A stretch of DNA of 64,000 nt from Crambe crambe (GCA_963924555.1 OZ004582.1:2480001-2544000), one strand, 5' to 3'. Positions 22,597-33,817 are shown, numbered from the stretch's first letter. Made by a program: numbers and translations. Notes: generated from the letters alone by a model not told the origin.

Positions 22597-23203
22597 CATA
22601 ATAGTACATTTCGCTTTATATTTTCTTATCATTATTTTTCATTTCATAGCATTTTAATGTATTTTCTTTCTATACACTTATTTTATATCATAATTAGGTT
22701 TACCATACTTTATTTGAAGTCTTAATATAGAACTAGAGCAATGCACTTGGCATTTCAAAAAATGGACTAATTAATTCACTAATTAATTTTAATTTTCATA
22801 AAAATCATGTTAGCAATGAAAACTCTCTATAGAACCTTTTTATGTGCCCTAGAGATGTGCTGATTAAAAAATCATTAAATATGGTAATGCCCTTTGGTTG
22901 TAGTTACAGATATTCAATTACTATTACAGTGTTACTTGTACCCATGGGGTCAAAGGTCAGTGGCGTTGTCATAGAAACCAATTCAGCCAAACTATAATTT
23001 CATAACCCTTTTGTTCCTATTCCAAATCTGGCACCAATTCAAATATCTGTAATGGAGATATGTGTCATTTTTGCTCAACACTATTTTGGCAATTACTGCC
23101 TTGGTGAACTATACCCCAGTTCTATCCCCCCGTGACTTCACGTACCAGGCCCTCCACATTCATAACTAAAAAGAGGGCCTGGGGGGACGAGGCTATGCGT
23201 TAG

Positions 23204-24929
23204 CACTCTCTAAGTAGGGATGGCAGGTCAAAGGTCATTAAGACTGTATAAACTTAAAACTCTTCTTTCTCTTCTACCCTTATTCCACAGGTTCTCACAA
23301 GTCCTAGCCCTCCACAGAAGACAGGACAATGTTCAATAATAATAATAAGATCGACGTACTGTATAGTCATCAGAATTCTGTTCGGGCCATCTGTTAGAGC
23401 GGCACCTAGAGGCTGATCTTTTGCTATTAATTTTCACTACAGTTCCATTTCACAATTCAGTGATTATGGAACCTTTCTTCGCCATTTTAAGGGCGGGGCC
23501 ACGTAGTACAGATTCTCATCCTACACATGCAGTTTGCTCACTTCACCATGCCAGTGCCTCCAACTTTCATAGGCTTTAAATCTGAAGGACAGTCCTTAAT
23601 TTTTAGACTTTGTCCTTCGTCCTTCAATGACTTGCTACTGCCCTATTGTTTGTCCTTAAAGTTGTCTAGATATGAAAACTCAAAACTGTAAGCTTGAAGT
23701 TGTAGTTACAGCACATAGTTATTATGGCCAATATGCAATTCAGGCTCTGCTTGGCATGTGCAAGGTCAGCTGCTCTATTTATAGCTGTGAGGTCAGTGTT
23801 GTGCATGCACTGCCAGAGCCGGAGCAAGCTCATTCATTTGTACTGGTACGGCCATGCATCTGGGGCAGTAAAAAATTTAATTGATTCGATTTCTATCTGG
23901 TAAAGTAAAAATACTTTAGGAGTCTGCCATGCACACAGGTTATTAGCTATACATTGCTGTTATTGTAAAGTTTGATATTGAATAATACACTAATTTCTTT
24001 ATTTGTTGATCATCAGCACTACGTACCTACATAAGAGGAAGATAATAAATAGGTTATGAATTTATTGCAAAAATGCAGTGCCACCACCTGCCCCCCAATG
24101 ATACTGTATTACATACTAAAATTAACTTACTTAAATTTCTGTAATCCAGTGCCATTGCCATATCCCGCACCTCTCGCCAAAGTATCCCAACTGGTAATAC
24201 TGATACACATCACAAATGTAACATTCTTATTGCAAAAATCCAGTGCCACCACCTGCCCCCCCCCCCCCCCCCCCCTTCCCCCAACTTGGACCAGTAATAC
24301 TGTATTACATACTCAAATTATTAAATGTAACATTCTTACTTAAATTTCTGAAGAGCACATAATTTGCCATATCCCTTCCCCCCCCCCCCCCTACCGAGGG
24401 GGTAGGAGGGGGATACTTAGAAAGTGGATGCAAGTGTATCATGAAGAGAAATGCTAATTTTTAGTGGCCCCGCCCCTTTTATGAGCGATGTTTATTGCAA
24501 TCAGTCAGTTCTGCAAATATATAAAGCAATTGGCATAATGAACTGAAATACTGAAATGCCAAGTTTATGCTTGCCTGGCGCCTTGAGATATTTTTCTGTT
24601 TCATAATTATAGTGGATGCCATCAAATGGCCACACCCCTGTGTGGGTAAGTCAAACAGCAACATTACAAAAATTCATTAATCTTTCATCTTACACCAAAT
24701 ATGCACAGCCACTGCATAAACTCATCCCCCATACTCTCCTCCCTCAAGCAAGGTATACGTACCATCTCAATAATTATTTCAGTGATCACATACGTAATAA
24801 TTGCTAATGCTGTTGCACTTTAAAATTGTTCACTTCTTTCAGTACTCCATTACACTGCAGATGATCATCCTTCAAGGTGCAGAGCTATTTGGTTCAAGGG
24901 AGCATTATACCTTAAAATTTTCATAATCA
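23204..24929. other. Repeat-rich interval without genes
   Basis: Contents: a dispersed repeat at about 23325-23455 (GATCGACGTAC, GCCATCTGTTAGAG, GCACCTAGAGGCTGATCTTT) that matches 43200-43320; a tandem duplication of about 180 bases at 24050-24360 (GCAAAAATNCAGTGCCACCA) containing a run of about 20 C; and from about 24600 a copy of the repeat also found at 11427-11605. That copy is cut by the Gypsy element at 24930 and its remainder continues after 29469. Open frames here are short and unrecognised. Confidence 0.6.
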
Positions 24930-25099
24930 TGTAATAGATTGACTTGCACAAGAAAGATTATAACTCGTGTGTTAATCACGTGATACAACATTCTAAAAGT
25001 ATGATACATAATAGAGTGTGTGATGTAATATGAGTGATGTTGTGTTAATGACGTATGACATTGTGGTTAGTGGTCAGTGCTGTTACAGTCATTACTACA
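24930..25099 (-). repeat. 3' LTR of the Gypsy element
   Basis: Identical to 29300-29469. It is the downstream LTR because gag and pol read on the minus strand towards it. It is short at 170 bases. Confidence 0.9.
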
Positions 25100-25120
25100 T
25101 ACGCCCCCTCCTCATTAAAG
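25100..25120 (-). promoter_or_regulatory. Polypurine tract
   Basis: On the minus strand GAGGAGGGGGCG lies two bases upstream of the 3' LTR, the expected place for the plus-strand primer. Confidence 0.7.
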
Positions 25121-25137
25121 CTCGTCCCGAGCTGAGC

Positions 25138-28100
25138 TTACGTTCCATAACGAACTGGAGGATGATGCTGCCTCTCTGGATAACGTCTTGATAGAGTCGG
25201 AGCCGGAGGTGGCACGGGCACACTGATATGATCTATTCCTGGTGGTTGCCACTGTTGTCCAACTAAACTTTGGGGGGTTGTAGTATTCTCTGATTCGGAG
25301 AGACTTGGTTGGATCCGATGACGTAATCGATTAACATGAACCACCTTCTGCTGATTGTTTCTTGTGATCTCAATGGTGAGTGGACGGATAGCCACACGGC
25401 ATTGCCGGCTGAGAATGTAGTAGGTGCTGCTGCATGCTCATCATAGGCAGACTTCTGGGAGTGTGCCCTTGCTGCAAGGTTTGACTCAACAAAATCTCGG
25501 AGTTCAGCCATTTTTTTCTTGAGATGATTGGAGTATGAGGAGGGGTCAAATGTAGGACCAGTGTTGAAAGGCGTTTGTGAGAGATCTCTTCCATACATCA
25601 AGGAGAAAGGGGAACACCCAGTAGAAGAATGGAGTGAGGTTCGATAGGCATATAAAACCAAAGGCAAGTATCTTTCCCAGTCATCCTGATGATCCACATA
25701 TGTTCGTAAGAGCTGTAGAAGGGACCGATTAAATCGTTCAACCATTCCGTCCCCTTGAGGATGGTAAGCTGTAGTTTTGGATTTTTTTACTCCAAATGCT
25801 TCCAATGCTTGTGCCAACACAGTACTTTCAAAATTACGACCTTGATCAGAGTGCAAAATATCTGGTTGGCCAAATGTGGAAAATAACTTGATAAGTTCTG
25901 CTGTTATACGGTTCGCTGTTTGGTCTGGAAGTGGAATAGCCTCCGCCCATTTGGTGAAATAATCTTGCACTACCAAAAGGTACCGGTTATTGTTACGGGA
26001 GATAGGTACCTCCAAGATGTCCACTGCAATCATTTCCCAGGGTTTGCCAATGGGGATGTTTGTCAAGGGTGCTCGTTGAGGCATAGTAAGTTTTGATTGC
26101 TGACACCTTACACACTCTTGGCAGTGGCGAATTACATCTCTTGCTATATTCACCCAGTAAGCCTCTTGCCGCAACCGTTGCAATGTCTTCTCGGATCCTT
26201 GGTGTCCTGCTGAAGGAATGTTGTGAGTGCGCAGGAGAGCTTGCTTTTGCATGCTCCGAGGCAAAATTGGAACTGTTACAGGATCTGATGATGGGTTGGG
26301 CACATAACGTCGGCAGAGTGCACCATCAATAATTCTGAGTTGACTCCATAGATTAACATATCTGTGCAAAGGATACTTATTCCACTGATGACCACGAGGG
26401 GGTGGGTTAACTCCAGGACCAGCTTCAATGACTTTCGAGAGGTCAGGATCAGCTTGCTGTGCCATTGTGAGTTCTATGTTTGAGTAAGCTGGAACAGAGA
26501 TAGCAACTGAACAAGGGAGGCCTTCAAGCCGAGAGAGGGCATCTGCATTGGCATTGAGGGAGCCTTTTCTATACACTACCTGGAAGTTGTATTCTTGTAG
26601 TGCAAGAGCCCAACGACAGAGCATTCCTTCCATTTTTTGAGCAGATAACCACTGTAATGGAGCATGATCAGTAAACAGCTTGAACTGTCGTCCTAAAAGG
26701 TAATGGCGAAATTGCTTCACAGCATAGACAATAGCCAAGCACTCTCTCTGTATCACACTATAATGTCGCTCTGGCTGAGTCAATGAACGACTAGCATAAG
26801 CAATGACATGGCCACCTTGTTCTAAGACAGCACCAATACCGACTGCACTTGCATCTGTTTGGAGACAGAACTCTGGTGAAGACTGATCAAAAGAGGGATA
26901 CATCAAGATAGGAGCACTGATTAGATGTTGTTTGAGAGTGATGAAGGCCTCCTTACACTTCTGGTCCCACACAAATGTGACACCTTTTTGTGTCAACTGA
27001 TTAAGAGGTGCTGCTATATCAGAAAACTGGTGGATGTATCTCCTATAGTATGACGCAAGTCCCAGGAAATGGCGGAGTGTAGTCACATCTGTTGGTTCAG
27101 GGAGTTGTAACACAGCTTGGATTTTCTTGGGGTCTGGAGCCATTCCTGATCCAGAGAAGACATGACCCAGATAATCAACTGCTGAAAGTCCAATGTGACA
27201 TTTCTTTCCCCGTAGTACAAGGCCAGCTGCTCGCAGACGGTCAAAAACTTGTCGTAGATGAGAACGATGTATCTCTTCATCAGGTGAATGCACCAGTATA
27301 TCATCCAAATAAATTGTTACAAAGGGAAGGCCTCTTAGCACTGTATCCATGAGGCGCTGAAAGGAACTAGGAGCCCCTGTCAATCCGAATGGCATCCTTT
27401 TAAACTGAAATAAGCCCATTCCCGGCCCTGGACAAAATGCTGTTTTTTCTTGGTCATTAGGACTTACTGGAAGCTGCCAGTATCCACTGTGTAGGTCTAA
27501 TGTTGAGAACACGGATGACCCAGCTAGACGATCCTGTACTTCATCTGGTAAGGGTAGAGGGTAGGCATCTTTTGTGGTCTTCTTGTTAAGCTCCCTGTAA
27601 TCGACACATAATCGAATTTCACCTGATTTTTTTGGAACAAAAACAGCAGGTGCCATCCACGGACTGTTACTCTCCTCAATTATTCCCAGCTCAAGCATGT
27701 GACTGAGCTGTTTCTCTACTTCCTCTTTGTAATGTGCTGGTATACGACGTGGAGGGACCTTGACAGGATTGCCTGTTGTAGGGATAAAGTGGAATGCAGC
27801 CTCCGTTACACCAGGGGTTGTTCGGAACAACTCTTGATATTCTTCTACGATTGGTAGAAGGCTAGACTTTGGGCACTCAGGTAGCTCAAAGCTAACTGAT
27901 GTTCTATACGAGGGGACTGCACATTCGTCAACGATATCTGTACTGGGTTGATCGATTACTGAGATTGCACACGCCCTACTCTCTGTCTTCCTGGCAGCCT
28001 CATATATAGGCAAAATAGAACTCATGTCTGGATCCATTATAACAGGGGCCACCATTGATGCTGTAGCAGTATTATGGATTTGAACAGATGCTTGGGAAAA

Positions 28101-28556
28101 GTCTAGAACCAGGCCATGTTCATGTAAGAAATCTACCCCCAGTATTACAGAAGCTACAAGTTTCTCAACAACAACAAAATTATGTTTTACAAGTAGCTCA
28201 CCAATGCCTACAGCTGCAGTGACATGACCAAGTATTGGAAGTTCCTCACCGGATGCTGTAACCAACTTCAGTTGCTTTGCTGTGGCAATGTTCACAGTTC
28301 CTTGTGCTTCTGTGAGTATCTTCTGCTGGACCAATGACACTGAAGATCCAGAATCAAGCATTATTTCTACGTTAACATTCCCCCAGCTCCCCCTTGTAGT
28401 GGCAGCCTTTGACTTAACAGTAGCTACCATCACGACACAAGAATCACTAGGGCTTACTGATGATAGGGGTGCCTGTTGCCCATTGCAGGCACCCCTTGTT
28501 CGTTTCCCTGATGGCAGTTCCTTGCCAGATGTCCTGCTTGACCACAAGTGTAGCAC
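25138..28556 (-). CDS. pol: Gypsy pol polyprotein, frame change near its C-terminus
   Basis: The main frame runs 28556-25263, about 1097 codons, in the -1 frame relative to gag with 103 bases overlap. Domains in order: aspartic protease (MLDSGSS, residue ~66); reverse transcriptase (LDLHSGYWQLP, YLDDILVHS); RNase H (QTDASAVGIGAVL, FTDHAPLQWL); zinc-binding integrase N-terminus (H-H-C-C, CQECVRCQQS); integrase core (VDILEV, HSDQGRNFES, ERFNRS). Near 25385 the frame that continues the family C-terminus (TIEITRNNQQKVVHVNRLRH) is a different one, ending at 25138. The stretch that normally joins them is missing, so a small deletion with frameshift is likely. Products would be cut by the protease in a cytoplasmic particle. 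Confidence 0.85.
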
Positions 28557-29275
28557 CTCCGGGGGCCTGAGTCACGTTGGTTGCGAAGTGGGCATTCTCG
28601 TTGTACGTGTCCTGTACGGTTACACCTGAAACAACGTCTTGGTCGATAGCGTTGCTGGTCACCTGCCTTCATTGTTGTCAGGGCAGCTACTTGCTCTGTC
28701 AAAACAGCAATCTGTTCCTTCAGTGAATCTACCTCACCATATTGGTTGCCAATGGCAGCAGTGGTAGTATGCTGTGGTTCATCAATTGTCATTAGGAGTC
28801 TGGCTCTGGTAATGGCCGCTTCAAGTGTGGAAATCTCACCTGTAGCTCTGAGCTGTCGACTCACATTGTTCGGAATTCCTGCTAGAAATTGATGTAATAG
28901 CAGCTGGTCACGGGCACTTTTCTCCAATACTGGCATGGCTTGATCAATTAGCTTCTTTAGCTCATGTACAAACACAGAGAGAGCTTCTCCTGGTTGTAGT
29001 TTACGTTTGTGGAAGTGGTCCATAGACACAAATTCCATCGGCATTATAGAAGTCATGATCTCTTTCTTGGCCTGCATGTAATCACCTTGTTGTTCTGCAG
29101 TAAGTTCCAGCCATACTGCTAAGGCTTCTCCCTCCAGGAGTGTGGGCAACTTGCGTGCTCTGGCAGCATTATCCCACCCATTTGCTACACAGCAGATTTC
29201 ATACTTCTGGAACCACTCCTTTACATCTCCACTTGCAAAGGGCTTGGGTAAGCTGATATGGCGTTGCTCTGCCAT
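28454..29275 (-). CDS. gag: Gypsy gag with two zinc knuckles
   Basis: The first ATG of the open frame is at 29275, 25 bases after the 5' LTR; upstream in-frame codons extend into the primer site but lack ATG. The N-terminal two thirds is helical and contains WFQKYEICCVANGW, typical of retrotransposon gag. The C-terminal part has two CCHC knuckles, CFRCNRTGHVQREC and CYTCGQAGHLARNC, which bind the element's RNA. A short coiled-coil-like stretch (SLKEQIAVLTEQVAALT) precedes them. It ends at 28454, overlapping pol by 103 bases, so pol expression needs a -1 frameshift or a similar event. The frame is intact. Confidence 0.85.
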   Translation of the reverse strand: MAEQRHISLPKPFASGDVKEWFQKYEICCVANGWDNAARARKLPTLLEGEALAVWLELTAEQQGDYMQAKKEIMTSIMPMEFVSMDHFHKRKLQPGEALSVFVHELKKLIDQAMPVLEKSARDQLLLHQFLAGIPNNVSRQLRATGEISTLEAAITRARLLMTIDEPQHTTTAAIGNQYGEVDSLKEQIAVLTEQVAALTTMKAGDQQRYRPRRCFRCNRTGHVQRECPLRNQRDSGPRRCYTCGQAGHLARNCHQGNEQGVPAMGNRHPYHQ

Positions 29276-29282
29276 CTCTGAA

Positions 29283-29299
29283 CCGTTCTCTGCTACCAA
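29283..29299 (-). promoter_or_regulatory. Primer-binding site, initiator tRNA-Met type
   Basis: On the minus strand TTGGTAGCAGAGAACGG follows the 5' LTR directly. TGGTAGCAGAG is complementary to the 3' end of animal initiator tRNA-Met, a common Gypsy-type primer. Confidence 0.7.
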
Positions 29300-29469
29300 T
29301 GTAATAGATTGACTTGCACAAGAAAGATTATAACTCGTGTGTTAATCACGTGATACAACATTCTAAAAGTATGATACATAATAGAGTGTGTGATGTAATA
29401 TGAGTGATGTTGTGTTAATGACGTATGACATTGTGGTTAGTGGTCAGTGCTGTTACAGTCATTACTACA
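29300..29469 (-). repeat. 5' LTR of the Gypsy element
   Basis: Identical to the 3' LTR. Outside it the sequence ATCACAAAG resumes the interrupted repeat. Confidence 0.9.
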
Positions 29470-31815
29470 ATCACAAAGAAAAAAGAATGGAAACTTAGCA
29501 CATAGCTATTACAACTGCAGCTTCATTATGAAACCAAGTTAGCTATATGCCCCAAAAATCTAGCTGCACTGCAACATCAAAGCAGTAGCTATGGCCCCAA
29601 AATCTAGCTGGAATACACTGTTAAAAATGGGGTGTAAGTATACACCTAAAAAGGTGTACACCATACGCTTTAAAAACTCTACCCTTGGAGTGTAAAGTTA
29701 AGGTGTATATATTCACTACATTGATGTATCTTTCATCTTTTTGCAGGTGTAAACTATACAACAGAGGTGTATATTATCTACTACATTTGTATATCCTTCC
29801 ACATAGGTTTAAAAAATTTTTAAACCAGCTCTGATATAAGTAGCTAAGCAGAAAGCAGCTACTGCACATGATATAATAAATGAAATAACCAAGATAAGAA
29901 CATAATTAAGACTAAGCTGCAGTGTCCATTCGTTTTAGTGAGGTAACCATTTCAATTACTGAAGGTGGATCCCTCTGGGTGTCATATATACTTAAAATAT
30001 AGTGTTGAACCATTATTAGAAGGGCATCGCTATATCAAAAACAAAGTAAGGAGCTTTCAACTGCACATATTTGGCAAAACTTGATAGGTCATCCGAATCC
30101 TTAAAAAAAGATCATAATCATTATCATTGATCTGTAGCTATAGTAAAGAGAGTTACCTTTGCAATATAGACTAGTCTTTCTTTACATGTCTTTGGAACCA
30201 AAAACTCCGAAAGGAGTCGGAAAGAAATAAAACCTGAACATGAAGCAGACAATACCATGAAATTCAGTATCTGTGTACAAGCAGGACAAAATAACAGACG
30301 CACACACACAAGACTCTCACAACAAAATTATCAAGACACAGATGGACAGCACAAACATTCATACAAGAACAAAGGAACCAGCTAGATTTACACAAGAAAT
30401 AAGGCAGTCTGACACCATTTTTGAGGTGTGCACTATTACGAACATGGAGAGAAGAGTAGTTGTTATCACTGACAAATAACAAAGTCACCAGAGAGGATAC
30501 AGATGTAGCTAAATACACAAACTCTTCACACAAGAACAAAACCCACAGACACGCACACACACAAAAAGATTCTCCAAGGCACATCATTGAGGTGTGCACT
30601 ATTAAAAATGAGCAACACAGATGCACAAGACAACAAAAGCAAAGTCATCAGAGAGGGTCGACATAGATGCACAAACATATAGCAAAGTTATTAGGACAGA
30701 TGCACGTGTATAAACCTCTCCTACAAGGTAGACACAACACATAAACCTCTTCTACACTCGAAACAATTATACATGACTGCATGTGCAAAGTGAAACATTT
30801 TAAACTCTATTGACAATTAATATGCAAACATGAAAATCACTCTAAAGATATGACAGACAAAATTGAGGTTTAGCTACCAAGTAGCAAAAGAATTTGTTGA
30901 ACTAAACGAATCGGTAGGAAGAATTATTTTGGAACTTACTGTTACGTATATAACTTGTTTGTTGACAATTAATTGTCAGGTATGCATGGTGCAATGGGGG
31001 TTTGGGGTTGGCCCCCCCCCCCCCCCCCCCAGGTAAATTTATGTTCCTCCACCTATTAGTTAGATGGATTTATCAATGATGATTATGTTTAGGACCATAC
31101 CAATGATATATGGTCCCCAGGTTTATTATTATCATGTACACTCCTCCTTTTCAAGGATTCAGATTACTGTACCAGAGGTCAAATTAATCGATGGCATTGA
31201 GGTTTGTGACTAGGAGATTAGCTATATATCTTAGTGGTCACACAACTATACCCCTCTCAATATAGGTGCTGATATAACACTTCACTTGTTGGATACATGT
31301 GACTGTCAATGACGTTGATATCACATGACTGTGCTGTAATCCGTTTTTATGAAATCAATAATGAAATCAGGTTTTGATTCATACACAATAAAATCAACAG
31401 TTGATTAAACAGATGATTTGTCGAACAAAATCACCTATTCAATCAATCTATGAATCACATATGGAATCATATGTGTATTGCACAACTGATTTTACAGTGT
31501 GAAATCAATGCCTGATCATACATATGATTCCAAATCAAATATAAAAATCACGCATTATTGATTCAAGTCTATGGATCATATACAAAATCATACGAGTGAT
31601 TCTATAGAAAGATTACCTGTGGGCTGAGACCAGCATAGTATCTGATTTTGACGTCCTCCTTGGCAGAGTGAAAAAAGCGAGGTGAATGTGTGGGGATATA
31701 ACTTCATTGTGCATTAATAGATGGACACAATTGCTGAAATTTTCTACTGAGGTGTTGGCAAAGTTTAAGGAGGAAAAGGTGACACTGACAATGGTCACTT
31801 AAAAGTAAGTTTGCA
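29470..31815. other. Non-coding repeat mosaic
   Basis: 29470-29620 is a foldback-family fragment. At 29627 CACTGTTAAAAATGGGGTG begins a copy of the terminus seen at 47067 and 48782. 30270-30720 is a low-complexity, CACACA-rich tract that opens frames on both strands. 30790-31060 matches 46360-46545 and includes a run of about 22 C near 31009-31030. 31340-31610 is dense in GAATCA/TGATTC motifs. No gene is supported. Confidence 0.55.
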
Positions 31816-32820
31816 ATGAAAACTTCATGCGAGCCTTGGAGATCCAGTGCATATAATGTGGATTTAAGATGGAGAATGATTTGGCAAAGAAAAGCACTTG
31901 GACTTACTTATGATACAATAGCCAATAATCTTGGAGTAGACAAGTCCACCATTCTGAGAACTGTTCATCTCTTCAATAACACTGGCAGCCTACTAAAGAA
32001 ACCCTATCCTAAAGAGAGAGCCTCAAGAAAACTTACTAGTTTAGCCCAGCAATTTGTGCTTAACCTTATTCTCCAAAAACCAGGAATCTATTTGCACGAA
32101 ATTCAGGAAGAGCTGCAGCATTCACTTCTATTGGAGGTTAGCATGTCTACCCTATGCAAATTTCTGCATGCAAGTGGCTTCACCCGCCAAAGACTTCAAA
32201 CAGTGGCTTCACAGCTAGATAAATCACTGAGGCTACAATTCAGCTTCAATGTTTCAGTTTATTCTCCCGAAATGTTTGTTTTTGTTGATGAGACAGGAGC
32301 AGATAGAAGAAATACACTACGGAAGTATGGTTATAGTATACGTGGCAAGCCTCCCAAAAGATTCTCATTCCTGTCAAGGGGAAAACATATATCTGCTATT
32401 GCATGCATGTCCACTGCTGGGCTTTTGGATGTAAAAACCCATGCAGGAACAGTAGATGGCGAAGTTTTCTATGGCTTTGTACAGACTCGCCTATTACCAA
32501 AGTTAATGCCATACAATGGCACCAATCCACATTCAGTGGTGGTGCTTGATAACTGTGCGATACACCATGTCAATGCAATTGTTAAATCAATTGAGGAAGT
32601 AGGAGCATTAGTGTACTTTCTTCCCCCCTATTCCCCTGATTTGAACCCGATAGAGGAACTTTTTTCGAAAGTGAAAACCGAACTCAAATCTTTAGAGCTA
32701 CAACAGGAGACACAATGCACACAGAGGTTTGATCTCGAAACCTTGCTATTAGCTAGCTTCACATCAATAACAGAGGAAGATTGCAATGGGTGGATAATGG
32801 ATAGTGAAATATATATGTGA
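31816..32820 (+). CDS. Tc1/IS630-like DDE transposase, intact
   Basis: A single-exon frame of 334 codons with ATG at 31816. The N-terminus holds a helix-turn-helix domain (LTYDTIANNLGVDKSTILR, residues ~35-53) followed by a second one. The catalytic Asp lies in FVDETGADRR (~155), the second Asp in VVLDNCAIHH (~240) and the acidic third residue in YSPDLNPIEELFSK (~280), the DDE pattern of IS630/Tc1 relatives. Length fits the family. It would cut and paste its own element. It faces another ORF (32884-33817), tail to tail with 63 bases between. I could not find inverted ends, so the element's limits are unknown. Confidence 0.85.
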   Translation: MKTSCEPWRSSAYNVDLRWRMIWQRKALGLTYDTIANNLGVDKSTILRTVHLFNNTGSLLKKPYPKERASRKLTSLAQQFVLNLILQKPGIYLHEIQEELQHSLLLEVSMSTLCKFLHASGFTRQRLQTVASQLDKSLRLQFSFNVSVYSPEMFVFVDETGADRRNTLRKYGYSIRGKPPKRFSFLSRGKHISAIACMSTAGLLDVKTHAGTVDGEVFYGFVQTRLLPKLMPYNGTNPHSVVVLDNCAIHHVNAIVKSIEEVGALVYFLPPYSPDLNPIEELFSKVKTELKSLELQQETQCTQRFDLETLLLASFTSITEEDCNGWIMDSEIYM

Positions 32821-32883
32821 GTTACGTTATCTTATGAATAAAATCTAATATTTTGCTTTTTTGTTCATTAAACTCCTTCTCAT

Positions 32884-33817
32884 TTAAAAATAGCGCAACT
32901 GCTCATAGTTCTTCAATCTTAGTTCAACAATTTTCCTGGGGGATGACACTCCTTGCCCAGAACAGGATCGAGGTGTGCCTGAATGTTCACCTTCCTGAAC
33001 GGGAGGAGCCTGTTGTTTGCTAATAACTCCTGCAAAAGCAACAGCAGCACCTGAGAGAGCCTCAGTTAAAGACTCCTTGCGTCTCTTAGGTTCTGGAGCT
33101 TTAAAAGCAGGAGGGTCTACATAACTCTCATGCATTTCTGTAACAATGCACCGTGCCCATAGTCGAAGTCTAGGTGTGTCCCACTTAGAATCATGCTTAT
33201 CCAGTAGATCTACTTCACATTCATTTTCTTCAATGGTATTAGATTGTTTTTTGGGTGCATCATTATCCCTCTTTCTTTTGCAGCCACCTTCACTCGTACT
33301 TTCTTCACAACGGGCATCACACCACAGAGTGATTGAGCCACCACTAGGGTATTTCTGATACATGGTTTTAAGGTCTTCAGTCCCAACTAACCATATCTTT
33401 GTTTGTTGACTCCCCTCAAAATATCCTACACTAAAATCAAGTGTGAATTTACCTCTACAACCAAAACATGTAGTTATGCGGTTGTTAATTTTGCAGATCC
33501 AGAATAAGTAAGGTGAAGATGACCCACCATAACTCATTGGTGATTGAAATGAGGCTTTGTTAGAACTGTACGATTGCAGCGGAAAGGAGGAGAATGAAAC
33601 CGGTGGTGGACCAAGAAGAGTGAGAATAAAAATTCCAGTAGGCATAAGGATCAGGATACGAGCCTACATTCACATTTTGGGCACTAATTGTTCCAGATAT
33701 ATCAAAAAGCTGTGATGATGTAACACTTAGAACACCAGAACACTGATCAAAATAAGGACCTGTAGGTGGTTGCAAGTGCTGTGAATTCAAAGGTGGCGGA
33801 CCATTAAGTGGACCCAA
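32884..33817 (-). CDS. Partner ORF of the Tc1-like element, unknown function
   Basis: Main frame 33645-32884 (253 codons), with an upstream part in another frame at 33817-33560 whose Pro/Gly-rich sequence suggests either a first exon or a frameshift near 33600. The conserved-looking core contains WICKINNRITTCFGCRGKF, a Cys pair motif that may bind zinc, then an aromatic segment with FSVGYFEGSQQTKIW, and a basic KRKRDN stretch. The C-terminus is Lys/Arg and Ser rich. I do not recognise the family. The neighbour at 31816-32820 is convergent, as in other two-gene transposons in this window, which suggests a helper role. DNA binding is inference from the basic, Cys-containing core. Confidence 0.55.

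Larger units (their letters stand above)
13891..23195 (+). mobile_element. DDE transposon with 8-bp target duplication, interrupted
   Basis: The ends TAGCCTCGTCCCCAGGCCCT (13891) and its inverted match at 23195 are short inverted repeats of about 21 bases. The 8-base direct repeat TGCGTTAG flanks the element at 13883-13890 and 23196-23203. The outside sequences rejoin into the palindromic repeat whose unoccupied copy is at 1223-1260. The element carries one plus-strand transposase (14847-22596), interrupted by the inner element at 15887-21616. Without the insertion it would be about 3.6 kb. The transposase resembles the IS630/Tc1-like DDE group, which normally duplicates TA, so the 8-base duplication is unexpected. 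The non-coding tail 22597-23170 includes a second palindromic pair of GAGGGCCTGG near 23150-23182. Confidence 0.85.
24930..29469 (-). mobile_element. Complete Gypsy-type LTR retrotransposon, identical LTRs
   Basis: 4540 bases, transcribed on the minus strand. The two 170-base LTRs (24930-25099 and 29300-29469) are identical by eye and have TG...CA ends. The flanks share ATCA, a 4-base candidate target duplication (4-6 bases is usual). The order gag then protease, reverse transcriptase, RNase H, integrase places it in the Gypsy/Metaviridae group. A primer-binding site and purine tract are present. It interrupts a dispersed non-coding repeat, whose two halves are at 24600-24929 and 29470-29620. 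Identical LTRs mean very recent insertion. Gag and most of pol are open, but the pol C-terminus changes frame. Confidence 0.9.

Noticed and set aside
13891-23195. TA target duplication of a standard Tc1 element
   Set aside because: The ends do contain TA, but the outside sequence matches the unoccupied repeat at 1223-1260 only if TGCGTTAG is duplicated.
30124-30666. Open frames on both strands
   Set aside because: Caused by CACACA-rich low-complexity DNA; no motif or splice context.
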